Of a stretch of DNA of 64,000 nt, positions 36,108 through 44,523 are shown in pieces; the first letter of the stretch is position 1; the number at the start of each line of letters is the position of its first letter. The stretch covers positions 372,001-436,000 of the forward strand of contig NZ_FOFN01000002.1 of the NCBI RefSeq assembly GCF_900111025.1, read 5' to 3'. This DNA comes from Hyunsoonleella jejuensis. Its GTDB lineage: Bacteria > Bacteroidota > Bacteroidia > Flavobacteriales > Flavobacteriaceae. The position numbers and the translations under genes were made by a program. The notes beneath the pieces are model-generated. The model had not been told where the DNA came from and did not search any database. It saw only the letters and a program-made list of their open reading frames with translations.

Positions 36108-36431
36108 ATGTTTGGAGATATGATGAATATGATGGGCAAACTTAAAGAAACCCAAAAAAAAGTAGAAGAAACTAAAAAACGACTAGATACAGTTTTGATA
36201 GATGAACAAAGTAATGATGGAAAACTTAGAATTACACTAACAGCCAACAGAACTATAAAAGCTATTGAAATTGACGACCAATTGCTGGAAGATAAAGAGC
36301 AACTTGAAGATTATTTAATCATAACATTAAACAAAGCTATTGAAAAAGCGACTAATGTAAATGAAACTGAACTTGCAGCTGTAGCCAAAGAAGGTATGCC
36401 AAACATTCCAGGTATGGATATGTTTAAGTAA
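36108..36431 (+). CDS. YbaB/EbfC family nucleoid-associated protein
   Basis: 107 residues: a Met-rich start [21 protein letters not shown], a central beta sheet ([17 protein letters not shown]) and a C-terminal helix with a Gly/Met-rich end ([11 protein letters not shown]). This matches the length and layout of YbaB/EbfC proteins, which form tweezer-like dimers and bind DNA. In many bacteria the gene lies beside recR and dnaX, but not here. It ends 4 bases before the stop of the convergent threonine aldolase gene, with no terminator between them. Confidence 0.92.
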   Translation: MFGDMMNMMGKLKETQKKVEETKKRLDTVLIDEQSNDGKLRITLTANRTIKAIEIDDQLLEDKEQLEDYLIITLNKAIEKATNVNETELAAVAKEGMPNIPGMDMFK

Positions 36432-36435
36432 CGTG

Positions 36436-37455
36436 CTAACACTCTATAGTCTTGATGGCTCTAATGCATTTCTCATGCATTTCGTTAGAATAATCTAGAT
36501 GTGTTACCATTCTTAGTTTGCCTCCGCCCATACTAATGATTAAAACATTTTTATCTTTTAATTTTTTGGTAAACTGAGACTCATCCACATCTTCGTTTAA
36601 CTCGAAAATAACAATATTAGTTTCAATAGGTTCTACTTGCTTTATAATAGACATGCTTGCAAGTGCTTCACCTAATTCTTTGGCTCTTTTGTGGTCTTCC
36701 AAAAGTCGTTTTACATTATTATCTAGAGCATATAAAGCTGCAGCAGCCAAATAACCTGCTTGACGCATATTACCACCAAAAATCTTCCTAATACGAATAG
36801 CATCTTCCATTATTTTGCTATCCCCTAGTAAAATAGAACCTACGGGACATCCTAAACCTTTACTGAAACAAATTGAAATGGTATCAAAAACGTCTCCGTA
36901 TTGCTTTGTAGTTTCATTTTTAGCCACTAAAGCATTCCATAACCTCGCACCATCTAAATGAAAGCCAAGGTTGTTGTCTTTACATACCTGTTTAATTTTT
37001 AAAATCTCATTAAAATCCCAACAGGCACCACCACCTTTGTTTGTTGTGTTTTCAATTTCAACCAAGCTTGTTTTACTGTAATAATATGCATCTGGGTTGA
37101 TGGCTTTTTTTACATCATCAGCTGTAAACATGCCATGTTCTCCATCAATTAAGTGGCAAGAAACGCCACTGTTAAACGAAGCACCTCCAGATTCATAATT
37201 ATATATATGCGCATACTTGTCGCAAATCACCTGTTCACCCGGATTGGTATGTAGTTTAATCGCTGTTTGGTTTGCCATTGTTCCACTAGGAAAAAATAGC
37301 GCTTGCTCCTTACCAAACATATCTGCAACGCGAGATTCTAATTGATTTACCGTTATATCCTCTCTAAATACATCATCACCAACCTCAGCATGCATCATTG
37401 CCTTCAACATGTTTTTTGATGGCTTGGTAACCGTATCGCTTCTTAAATCTATCAT
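36436..37455 (-). CDS. Low-specificity L-threonine aldolase, PLP-dependent
   Basis: 339 residues from MIDLRSDTVTKPS; an ATG two codons upstream is also possible. The PLP-lysine lies in ICFSKGLGCPVGS near 200, LHLDGARLWNA near 165 gives the cofactor-stacking and Asp residues, and FFPSGTMANQ near 78 is the phosphate site. It splits L-threonine or L-allo-threonine to glycine and acetaldehyde. It is convergent with the YbaB gene and monocistronic. Confidence 0.93.
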   Translation of the reverse strand: MIDLRSDTVTKPSKNMLKAMMHAEVGDDVFREDITVNQLESRVADMFGKEQALFFPSGTMANQTAIKLHTNPGEQVICDKYAHIYNYESGGASFNSGVSCHLIDGEHGMFTADDVKKAINPDAYYYSKTSLVEIENTTNKGGGACWDFNEILKIKQVCKDNNLGFHLDGARLWNALVAKNETTKQYGDVFDTISICFSKGLGCPVGSILLGDSKIMEDAIRIRKIFGGNMRQAGYLAAAALYALDNNVKRLLEDHKRAKELGEALASMSIIKQVEPIETNIVIFELNEDVDESQFTKKLKDKNVLIISMGGGKLRMVTHLDYSNEMHEKCIRAIKTIEC

Positions 37456-37817
37456 AACCATAATTAAAGACGTTAAAATTAAGCTATTATTTCTAAAAAG
37501 CTATATCAAAAAACGATCTCTAGTTTTTACTATCAATCCCAATTACCCCTAAGCAATAATGGCATTAAAAATAACTCCAAGTGTGACTTAGTTCTAATTG
37601 AAGACGATGATATTAATTAGCAGATTACCATTTTTATCTCTTTAAATTTTCAATTTATCTAAAAAATAGGCTTTTAATCTATTGAACCCTAAAATTTTAG
37701 GTTTCATCTATTAATCGAAAAAATATTTCTTTTAACAAAAATTTAATAGGAGAGATACATCCTTTAATACATTTACATTTGTTAACTATTAATCTGATAA
37801 ACACAAATCCTTTAATT
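37456..37817. other. Divergent intergenic region, 362 bp
   Basis: Holds the promoters of the threonine aldolase and of the thioester-domain lipoprotein. TACATTTG at 37774-37781 is a -7 match for the latter. No ORF, RNA gene or strong hairpin is evident. Confidence 0.5.
37774..37781 (+). promoter_or_regulatory. -7 box of the thioester-domain lipoprotein gene
   Basis: TACATTTG matches TAnnTTTG and lies 36 bases upstream of the ATG at 37818. It overlaps an upstream TTG codon, which argues against starting there. Confidence 0.5.
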
Positions 37818-39071
37818 ATGAAAAAAAATCTATTATTACTGCTTGGTGTAGCAGTCATGTTCTTTTCCTGTCAGAACGAAAGCACCGAAGCAGAAGGACA
37901 GAACCAAACGGCCATCGAAGCAGAAATTGCTGCAGAGTCTGAAATTTTATCATCTGAAGTTGAAGTAGCCGGAATTGATGAAGGCGATGATGCACTTCAA
38001 ATGACCGCTGAAAGTGAAATTTTAATTAAACGCCCCACTAACAATCCCGAATTAACATTTAGTACTGCTAGTAAATCACAATCAACTGAATGTGAAGCGG
38101 ATATTGATGGTTTGGTTGCTAGCCTTCCGGAAACTCTAACCGCAACAACTACAGCAAAACCTGGTGTGGATGCTTACTTTGATTTAGAAATTCTTGATAC
38201 TAATCTAGCTGGAACTGACATTCCTGCTTGGTGTGTAGATCAAGATTTAAGTTTAAATGTTGAAGGTCCTTTTTCTTTTTCAGTATATTCTAGTTTAGGA
38301 GACCTTCCTGAAGGGAAATTTGAAAAACCTGAGAATTTCGATAAAGTGAACTGGTTACTTAACCAATCTATAATAGGTACTGAAAGCCCTAATGGTGGTA
38401 ACTACACATTTGGCCACATACAGTATGCTATTTGGAAGCTTGTTGATGATTCGGTATGTCAAGAATGCACCTATTTAACCGATCCTGTTGGTAATTGGAA
38501 TTCTGCCCCATACAACGTTGCAAAAGCTGTTGAACTAGTTGATTTAGCAATGGCTAATGGTGCTGGTTTTGTTCCTGGTTGTGGAGAGAAACTTGGTATT
38601 ATTTTAGTACCAGAAGGAAAACAATCCATTATAATCACTAAAGAGGTTCCTGCTAAGGAAAAAGAATGTGAAGATTGTGAAGGTGATGTTGATGAATTAA
38701 CCATGGAATTCGATTGGCATTACGCTAAACGAGTAAGGATTTACCAAAGAAAAGAAAATACCTGCTATGGCGTGAAAGTTTTTGATCAAGTTTTACAGCC
38801 AGGTGAAGAGTTTACAATTGAAGGAGTTAACCATGACGGGTCTTTTGGTAGATACATTTATATCTATATTGGAAGTTGTTACTATACCAAAATTAAAACT
38901 AATTGTTACCTAAATATTGGCCCTGGCTACGAAAAAGGTGTATTTAATGTAATTAGCGGTACTAGTACGCATGGAGGAGAACTTTGTGAATACGTAAAAC
39001 CAGAACCAACCAAATGTTATAGACACTGGATTTGCTATTACTATTATAAATACTGTAAATACGGATACTAA
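37818..39071 (+). CDS. Lipoprotein with a predicted internal-thioester adhesin-like domain
   Basis: 417 residues. The signal peptide ends in VMFFSC (lipidated Cys18), followed by an acidic spacer to about 75. Residues ~95-260 contain AWCVD (Cys139), DKVNWLLNQ, and HIQYAIWKL (Gln202, Trp206). This is the Cys and PhiQxxPhiW pair that forms the Cys-Gln thioester in Gram-positive thioester-domain adhesins. Residues ~293-392 form a second beta domain ending GPGYEKGVFNVISGTSTHGG, like the DUF7467-type module. The tail is CYRHWICYYYYKYCKYGY, rich in Tyr and Cys. I infer a surface or periplasmic adhesin able to bond covalently to amines. It has its own -7 box and terminator. Confidence 0.78.
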   Translation: MKKNLLLLLGVAVMFFSCQNESTEAEGQNQTAIEAEIAAESEILSSEVEVAGIDEGDDALQMTAESEILIKRPTNNPELTFSTASKSQSTECEADIDGLVASLPETLTATTTAKPGVDAYFDLEILDTNLAGTDIPAWCVDQDLSLNVEGPFSFSVYSSLGDLPEGKFEKPENFDKVNWLLNQSIIGTESPNGGNYTFGHIQYAIWKLVDDSVCQECTYLTDPVGNWNSAPYNVAKAVELVDLAMANGAGFVPGCGEKLGIILVPEGKQSIIITKEVPAKEKECEDCEGDVDELTMEFDWHYAKRVRIYQRKENTCYGVKVFDQVLQPGEEFTIEGVNHDGSFGRYIYIYIGSCYYTKIKTNCYLNIGPGYEKGVFNVISGTSTHGGELCEYVKPEPTKCYRHWICYYYYKYCKYGY

Positions 39072-39101
39072 TCCTATTTTAAAACAGAATATTTTAACAT
39101 T

Positions 39102-39137
39102 AAAACCTAAATGTTGCTTCTGCATCGTTTAGGTTTT
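39102..39137. terminator. Terminator after the thioester-domain lipoprotein
   Basis: AAAACCTAAA (39102-39111) pairs with TTTAGGTTTT (39128-39137), followed by more T. It also lies between this gene and the convergent ATP-grasp gene. Confidence 0.75.
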
Positions 39138-39184
39138 TTTATTTGTACTAATTTGTTTGAAACTCATTAAGTGAAGATGTTATT

Positions 39185-40312
39185 TTAACTTTTACTCTTA
39201 TCGCCCCTCAAAGTTAAAAATGCTTTATAGAGTATAGGTAATGGGTCTCTTAAAATAAATCGAATAGGTGAATGCTGATAAATATAGGACAGATTTAATG
39301 TATAGAAAGGATTTTTTTTAAACCGTTTTACCAAACCTTCTAAACTTAAATAAGATATGTTAACCTTTGTTTTGTAATGTGTTTGATAACCTAGCGAAGA
39401 TAGACAGTACAAGTATGGGAAATTTACACCTGTAATTAAAGATGCATCGGTTCCAAGCCAAAATCGGGGGTTTATCTCTATGACTTTGAATTTTTTTTGT
39501 TCCCTGTCGTACCTCCAATCTATGTTTGCAACTCCTGAATAGTTTAAACTCTTCATAAGTTTTTTTGCATTCTCAAAAAGTTCTTTGTTCTCTATAAAAT
39601 CAAATGCAATTTGTGGTGTTAATTCTCCTGATCTAAAATCTGTAGCTTTTTGTATTGAATACGCAATTATCTCACCTTCCTTACATAGAACATTACAGCA
39701 AAAATCATCTCCCAAAATATATTCTTGAATTATAGAACCATGAGCGCCGTTGTAATTTTTACAATAGCGTATAAACTTTTCTTCATTTTCTACTATACAT
39801 ATACCTTTTCCTCCCCCTCCTCCTTCTACCGGCTTAATAATTAATGGATAGTTTAAATTAAGTGTTTTGGCGTCTAGAGTCTCAATACTATTTACTACTA
39901 TACTTCTAGGACAAGGAATTTCCCAATCTTTTAGATGTAAGTACAGTAATCCTTTATTTCTAGCTACGTGAAGATTTTTGGCATTGGGTAAGCCACATAT
40001 TTTTTTTGGTATATTAATCTCATTGATGCGTTCCGCTAAAATTGCTATTCCAGCTTCATAAATAGGCATAACCAAATCAATATTATGTTTATCTACTGTC
40101 TTGTTTATGCATTTAATCCATTTTTTTGGGGATACTTCGGGTTGGTATATGTACTTTTCTATATACCTTGAATATTTCATGTACCCATCTTCTTTGGAAG
40201 ACATTACATATATCTTAATATGTTTTTTTAACGATAAGCAGTTTACTACATATAATAAAACATGAGCTTCACCGTCGGGAATTAAAACTTTGATAGTTCT
40301 AGTAATACTCAT
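39185..40312 (-). CDS. ATP-grasp domain protein
   Basis: 375 residues. An N-terminal Rossmann-like domain (TIKVLIPDGEAHVLLYVV) is followed by an ATP-grasp fold with the glycine-rich loop KPVEGGGGGKGICIVEN near 165-180 and the metal motif VIEINPRFW near 290. Enzymes of this type ligate an amino acid or similar acid to an amine. It lies downstream of a second ATP-grasp gene and a phosphoglycosyltransferase on the same strand, suggesting modification of a surface glycan with an amino acid. The exact substrates cannot be read. Confidence 0.82.
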   Translation of the reverse strand: MSITRTIKVLIPDGEAHVLLYVVNCLSLKKHIKIYVMSSKEDGYMKYSRYIEKYIYQPEVSPKKWIKCINKTVDKHNIDLVMPIYEAGIAILAERINEINIPKKICGLPNAKNLHVARNKGLLYLHLKDWEIPCPRSIVVNSIETLDAKTLNLNYPLIIKPVEGGGGGKGICIVENEEKFIRYCKNYNGAHGSIIQEYILGDDFCCNVLCKEGEIIAYSIQKATDFRSGELTPQIAFDFIENKELFENAKKLMKSLNYSGVANIDWRYDREQKKFKVIEINPRFWLGTDASLITGVNFPYLYCLSSLGYQTHYKTKVNISYLSLEGLVKRFKKNPFYTLNLSYIYQHSPIRFILRDPLPILYKAFLTLRGDKSKS

Positions 40313-40396
40313 ACTATATAAGACTAATATGTTGTGCTTAAATTGGCTTATTTAATACTATTTTCATCAAGCGCTTATTTTATAATATCAAAGTTT

Positions 40397-41419
40397 TTAT
40401 TCAGAAAGCCTTACCAGTAGATCAAATTTGGAAAAAACCAGACCTTCTTTATAATTAATGTGCTTGCTTACATTATGATTATCTCCAATAATCCAATCTA
40501 CATAAACCGCAGCTATATTAGCACCTGCTTCGTGTGAAAACGGATAGCCGCCCCCAAATCTTGCATTTAGCTCTAGAAAAATCCATTCGTTTTCTACAAA
40601 AAAAACATCTCCATCCAAACAGCCAACGTGTTTTAAATTATTGGCTAATTCAATTGAGAAATCATTAAATTTTTTATTTATAACCGATTTGGCCTTATCG
40701 GTTTCTCCATAGCGCATTTCTATTTTTTCTCTTAAAAACGTGCCAAAGTATTCACCATCAAAATTATTCACAATATCAAAGCCAAATTCTCTACCGTTTA
40801 TTTTTTCTTGAATTACTATGATATCATCAACTTTCATAGTGCCATTTAAGCTATAACCTAATCTTTTTAATTGCTTTTTCTTTAGTTGATGCGCCAATTT
40901 TAACTCTTCCATATCTTCGCAAATATCTATGCCTATAGAACCACTGCCAAATCTTGGTTTTAAAACTATCGGAAATGATAAGGTGTTTTTTTTGATAGCC
41001 TTTAGAGCTGCATCAAAATTAATATATGTTTTTGGAGTGTTTAAACCTAAACCTTTAAAAAACTGATACGTTTTCCATTTGTCGAAAGCTAAATCGATGA
41101 TGTTAGTATTTGAAACCAATACTTTTAAATTATTAATCTCTAAGGCGTCTTTGTTTTTCGATAAAATAGATAACTCTAAATCATTTAATGATATGAGAGC
41201 TACAATATTATAATCGGCTATTATATTTCTTAATTTATATATGTAGTTTTTATCATAAATATTTGGAACTTGTAGAAACATATCTGCATCAGCCGAAGCC
41301 GCAGCGTATTTATGGCTATCTACGGCAATAACTTTCCCTCTTCCTTTCAATGCTTCTTTAAAATATCTTAAAAGATAATTACGCTTTCCAGCACATGTAA
41401 AAAGTATGTTGTACTCCAT
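40397..41419 (-). CDS. ATP-grasp domain protein (carbamoyl-phosphate-synthase-like)
   Basis: 340 residues. The start NILFTCAGKRNYLLRYFKEAL is typical of CarB-like ATP-grasp proteins of polysaccharide loci, with the loop VLKPRFGSGSIGIDICED near 155 and the metal motif FLELNARFGGGYPF near 290. It lies 3 bases downstream of the phosphoglycosyltransferase gene and is almost certainly co-transcribed with it. In other species such proteins pair with PglC-like enzymes in capsule or glycoprotein loci. The reaction catalysed is unknown. Confidence 0.85.
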   Translation of the reverse strand: MEYNILFTCAGKRNYLLRYFKEALKGRGKVIAVDSHKYAAASADADMFLQVPNIYDKNYIYKLRNIIADYNIVALISLNDLELSILSKNKDALEINNLKVLVSNTNIIDLAFDKWKTYQFFKGLGLNTPKTYINFDAALKAIKKNTLSFPIVLKPRFGSGSIGIDICEDMEELKLAHQLKKKQLKRLGYSLNGTMKVDDIIVIQEKINGREFGFDIVNNFDGEYFGTFLREKIEMRYGETDKAKSVINKKFNDFSIELANNLKHVGCLDGDVFFVENEWIFLELNARFGGGYPFSHEAGANIAAVYVDWIIGDNHNVSKHINYKEGLVFSKFDLLVRLSE

Positions 41420-41422
41420 TTT

Positions 41423-42040
41423 TTATAATTTGGCTGTTTTACGCAATTCGTCAAGATCTAACATGTTAGAATCTAGCTCAACATCGCCGTAATTTGTAAA
41501 CACTTTTTTAAAGGTTTTTAGCAAAATTTTTAAATCCAGAAACAGTGACATCGTTTCAACGTATTCAATATCTTTGGCTAGTTTAGCATTCCAGCTTAAA
41601 GAATTTCTTCCTGAGATTTGTGCTAAACCAGTAACTCCGGGCCTTACAGTATGCCTAATGGACTCTTCTTTGGTATAATAAGGAAGATAACGCACTCGTA
41701 AAGGTCTTGGTCCTACCAAACTCATATCACCAATTAAAACATTAAACAACTGCGGAATCTCATCCAAAGATGTTTTTCGTAAAAAATCACCTAAACGTGT
41801 TATGCGTTCTCCATTGGGCAACAAATTCCCTTCTGTGTCTTTTCTGTCTGTCATGGTTTTAAATTTTACTATCTTAAAGATACGCTCGTCTTTACCTGGG
41901 CGAGATTGAAAAAAAAATGGTTCTCCTTTATTAACAAAGAATAACATGATAAGAACGATTAACAATATGGGTAGTAAAACCAATATACCAATAAAAGCTA
42001 ATGTAACATCTATAAAACGTTTAAAAAAAACCTTATACAT
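41423..42040 (-). CDS. PglC-like phosphoglycosyltransferase (initiating sugar transferase)
   Basis: 205 residues. A membrane-inserted N-terminal helix at about 12-36, FKTM near 60, catalytic Asp93-Glu94 in TSLDEIPQLFN, and GDMSLVGPRPL follow. Unlike its relative at 6134-6742, the proline after the dyad is kept. It transfers a phosphosugar to undecaprenyl phosphate. It heads the three-gene minus-strand locus with two ATP-grasp enzymes and no glycosyltransferase in between. Confidence 0.93.
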   Translation of the reverse strand: MYKVFFKRFIDVTLAFIGILVLLPILLIVLIMLFFVNKGEPFFFQSRPGKDERIFKIVKFKTMTDRKDTEGNLLPNGERITRLGDFLRKTSLDEIPQLFNVLIGDMSLVGPRPLRVRYLPYYTKEESIRHTVRPGVTGLAQISGRNSLSWNAKLAKDIEYVETMSLFLDLKILLKTFKKVFTNYGDVELDSNMLDLDELRKTAKL

Positions 42041-42373
42041 AACTTAAAACATTGATGTATAAAATATCATAACTCTACTAGGTTTTAATCTAAAATTTTA
42101 TTTGTAATACCCTATAAATATTTGCTTATGCTTTGTATAGGGCTTTTTTTTTAAGGAAGTAATGTGCATGCTCCATAACAATAAAATCTAGTTTTAATAA
42201 AATATGTAGGTTACAATATTTGGATACATTTGGTTAAGTTTCAAAAATAGTAGTATAACCTTTAAAGTCACAAAAAATTCGATAATAAAACAATAATCAC
42301 CCTTAAAATATCCTTTTTTTCGTTTAAATCTCAAATATTTAAACATATTTTTGCTCAAAATGAAATAACAGAC
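42041..42373. other. Divergent intergenic region, 333 bp
   Basis: Lies between the phosphoglycosyltransferase (minus) and prfB (plus). It contains the plus-strand terminator-like hairpin at 42110-42151. I see no other gene, and no clear -7 box for prfB. Confidence 0.5.
42110..42151 (+). terminator. Terminator-like hairpin upstream of prfB with no plus-strand gene before it
   Basis: CCCTATA (42110-42116) pairs with TATAGGG (42136-42142), then C and nine T. The T run points to termination of a plus-strand transcript, but the gene to the left is on the minus strand. It may end a small RNA or act as a leader attenuator. Confidence 0.5.
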
Positions 42374-43484
42374 ATGATCACATCCGATAATATTAAGAAT
42401 CTTAATACCCGCCTTGACAAACTTAGGCACTATCTTTGACATAGATGCCAAACTTGTAGAAATACAAAACGAAGAAGAGCAAACCTTCGACCCCAATTTT
42501 TGGAACGACCCGAAAGCTGCAGAAACAGTAATGAAATTACTTCGGGTTAAGAAAAAATGGGTACAAGACTATAAAGATGTAAAAACCCTTATTGAAGACT
42601 TAGAGGTTATTTACGAATTTTTTAAAGAGGACGAAGCCACCCAAGAAGATGTAGAGAACCGCTACAATAAAGCAGCTGACTTATTAGAAGATATAGAATT
42701 TAGAAACATGCTGTCTGAGGAAGGCGATAGTTTAAGCGCCGTATTACAAATAACCGCAGGGGCTGGTGGTACCGAAAGCTGCGATTGGGCCAGTATGCTT
42801 ATGCGTATGTACTTAATGTATGCCGAAAAAAGTGGCTTTAAAATTAAAGAGCTTAACTTTCAAGAAGGCGATGTAGCTGGCATAAAAACAGTAACTCTAG
42901 AAATTGAGGGTGATTTTGCTTTTGGATGGCTAAAAGGTGAAAATGGCGTGCATCGCTTGGTACGTATCTCTCCTTTTGATAGTAATGCAAAACGCCATAC
43001 AAGTTTTGCCTCGGTTTATGTTTATCCATTAGTTGATGATACCATTGAGATTGAAATTAATCCTGCTGATATAGAAATTACAACAGCCCGATCTAGCGGT
43101 GCTGGTGGCCAAAATGTAAATAAGGTAGAGACCAAAGTACAGCTAACCCATAAACCTACGGGTATTCAAATCTCGTGTTCCGAAACTCGATCTCAACATG
43201 ATAATAGAGCAAGGGCAATGCAAATGTTAAAGTCGCAATTATATGAAATTGAGCTACAAAAGCAATTATCCCAAAGAGATGATATTGAAGCTGGCAAAAT
43301 GAAAATTGAATGGGGCAGCCAAATACGTAATTATGTAATGCATCCCTATAAATTGGTTAAAGATGTAAGAACTAGCCACGAAACTGGAAATGTGGATGCC
43401 GTTATGGATGGCAATATAGATTCGTTTTTAAAAGCATATTTAATGATGATGGGGCAAAAAACAGAAGATAACAATCAATTATGA
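42374..43484 (+). CDS. prfB: Peptide chain release factor 2, with programmed +1 frameshift
   Basis: The gene begins at the ATG at 42374 and reads 21 codons to CTT TGA (42434-42439). A +1 shift skipping the T at 42437 continues from GAC at 42438, giving a 369-residue protein (E. coli RF2 is 365). AGG at 42425-42427 upstream of CTTTGAC serves as the internal Shine-Dalgarno-like element. The SPF codon-recognition tripeptide is at 199-201 and the GGQ catalytic motif at 244-246. RF2 releases peptides at UGA and UAA, and the in-frame UGA makes its synthesis self-regulating. Starting at 42414 would lose the N-terminus. It overlaps the HAD gene by 4 bases (ATGA). Confidence 0.95.
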
Positions 43485-44101
43485 CGCAAATAGACACCAT
43501 AATTTTTGATTTAGGCGGTGTCCTGATTGATTGGAATCCAGAATACGTTTTTTTAGATACTTTTAACGGAGATAGAGAAAGAATGCAATGGTTTCTAGAT
43601 AATATTTGTACCATGGCTTGGAATGAAAATCAAGATGCTGGTTATCCTCTTTATAAAGCTACTGAAGATTTAGTGGAGCAATTTCCAAAATACGAAACCT
43701 ATATTAGAATGTATTATGGCGACTGGGAAAACATGTTAGGCGATGCCATACATGAAACTGTAGAAGTTTTAAAAAATTTAGTAAACGATGGAAGATATAA
43801 AGTAGTGGCACTTACAAACTGGAGTGCTGAGACATTTCCTATAGCTCTTAAAAGATTTGAGTTTTTAACGTGGTTTGAGGGCATAGTAGTCTCTGGAGAA
43901 GAAAAAACTAGAAAACCTTTCAAGGAAATTTTCGAAATCATGTTGAAACGATTCAATATAACCCCTAAAGCATCGATTTTTATAGATGACAATGAAAGAA
44001 ATGTTAATGCTGCCAATGCGTTAGGTATTCATGGAATTTTGTATGAAGACCCAAATCAATTAATATCAGCATTAAAAGACTATAATATCCACATCAAATG
44101 A
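43481..44101 (+). CDS. HAD family phosphatase, YihX-like
   Basis: 206 residues with all four HAD motifs: Asp10 in [14 protein letters not shown] near 107 (motif II), RKPFKEIF near 147 (motif III Lys) and FIDDNERN near 166. The DLGGV variant of motif I is the one found in YihX-type glucose-1-phosphate phosphatases and epoxide-hydrolase-like HADs. It probably dephosphorylates a small sugar phosphate in the cytoplasm. It overlaps prfB and the ArsC-like gene by 4 bases each (ATGA), so the three are translationally coupled. Confidence 0.9.
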   Translation: MTQIDTIIFDLGGVLIDWNPEYVFLDTFNGDRERMQWFLDNICTMAWNENQDAGYPLYKATEDLVEQFPKYETYIRMYYGDWENMLGDAIHETVEVLKNLVNDGRYKVVALTNWSAETFPIALKRFEFLTWFEGIVVSGEEKTRKPFKEIFEIMLKRFNITPKASIFIDDNERNVNAANALGIHGILYEDPNQLISALKDYNIHIK

Positions 44102-44439
44102 TAAAAATTTACCATAATAATCGCTGTAGAAAATCGCGCGAAGGGTTAGAAATTTTAGAAAATTCTGGAAAAGAATTTCAAATTGTTAAATATTTAGAAG
44201 ACAGTCCATCAAAATCAGAATTAGCTGAAATTATTCAATTATTAGGCATACAACCCATAGAATTAGTCAGAAAAAATGAAGCGATATGGAAATCAGACTT
44301 CAAGGGTAAGAACTTGAACAATGATGACATTATTGATGCTATGGTAAAATATCCTAAATTAATAGAGCGCCCCATTGTTATTAATGGAAATAAAGCGATT
44401 ATTGGTCGACCTCCTTCGCTTATTTTAGATATTATTTAG
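44098..44439 (+). CDS. ArsC-family reductase-like protein
   Basis: 113 residues of the thioredoxin-fold ArsC family. Cys10 lies in NNRCRKSRE, and RPIVINGNKAIIGRP near 91-105 matches the family's second conserved segment. The Cys-x-x-Ser layout gives a single active-site cysteine as in glutaredoxin-coupled arsenate reductases and YffB/Spx relatives. No ars genes are nearby, so a role in general thiol chemistry is as likely as arsenate reduction. It is the last gene of the prfB-HAD-arsC-like overlap group. Confidence 0.85.
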   Translation: MIKIYHNNRCRKSREGLEILENSGKEFQIVKYLEDSPSKSELAEIIQLLGIQPIELVRKNEAIWKSDFKGKNLNNDDIIDAMVKYPKLIERPIVINGNKAIIGRPPSLILDII

Positions 44440-44523
44440 ATACGCTCTAAACTTCTTTTAACATACTTTTAACCGAAACAGGCATAATGAACCTCTAATT
44501 TCGCAGAAAAATTGGTTGGTGAA

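Noticed and set aside
42194-42496. A 100-codon minus-strand frame over the prfB start
   Set aside because: It overlaps the frameshift site and N-terminus of prfB, and its translation has no recognisable domain.
44098-44439. Arsenic resistance operon
   Set aside because: Only the ArsC-like gene is present; no arsB, arsR or acr3 lies nearby, and its neighbours are prfB and a HAD phosphatase.
44512-44523. Extended start of the TonB-type receptor at a TTG codon
   Set aside because: The ATG at 44524 gives a normal signal peptide directly; the TTG adds four residues without benefit.
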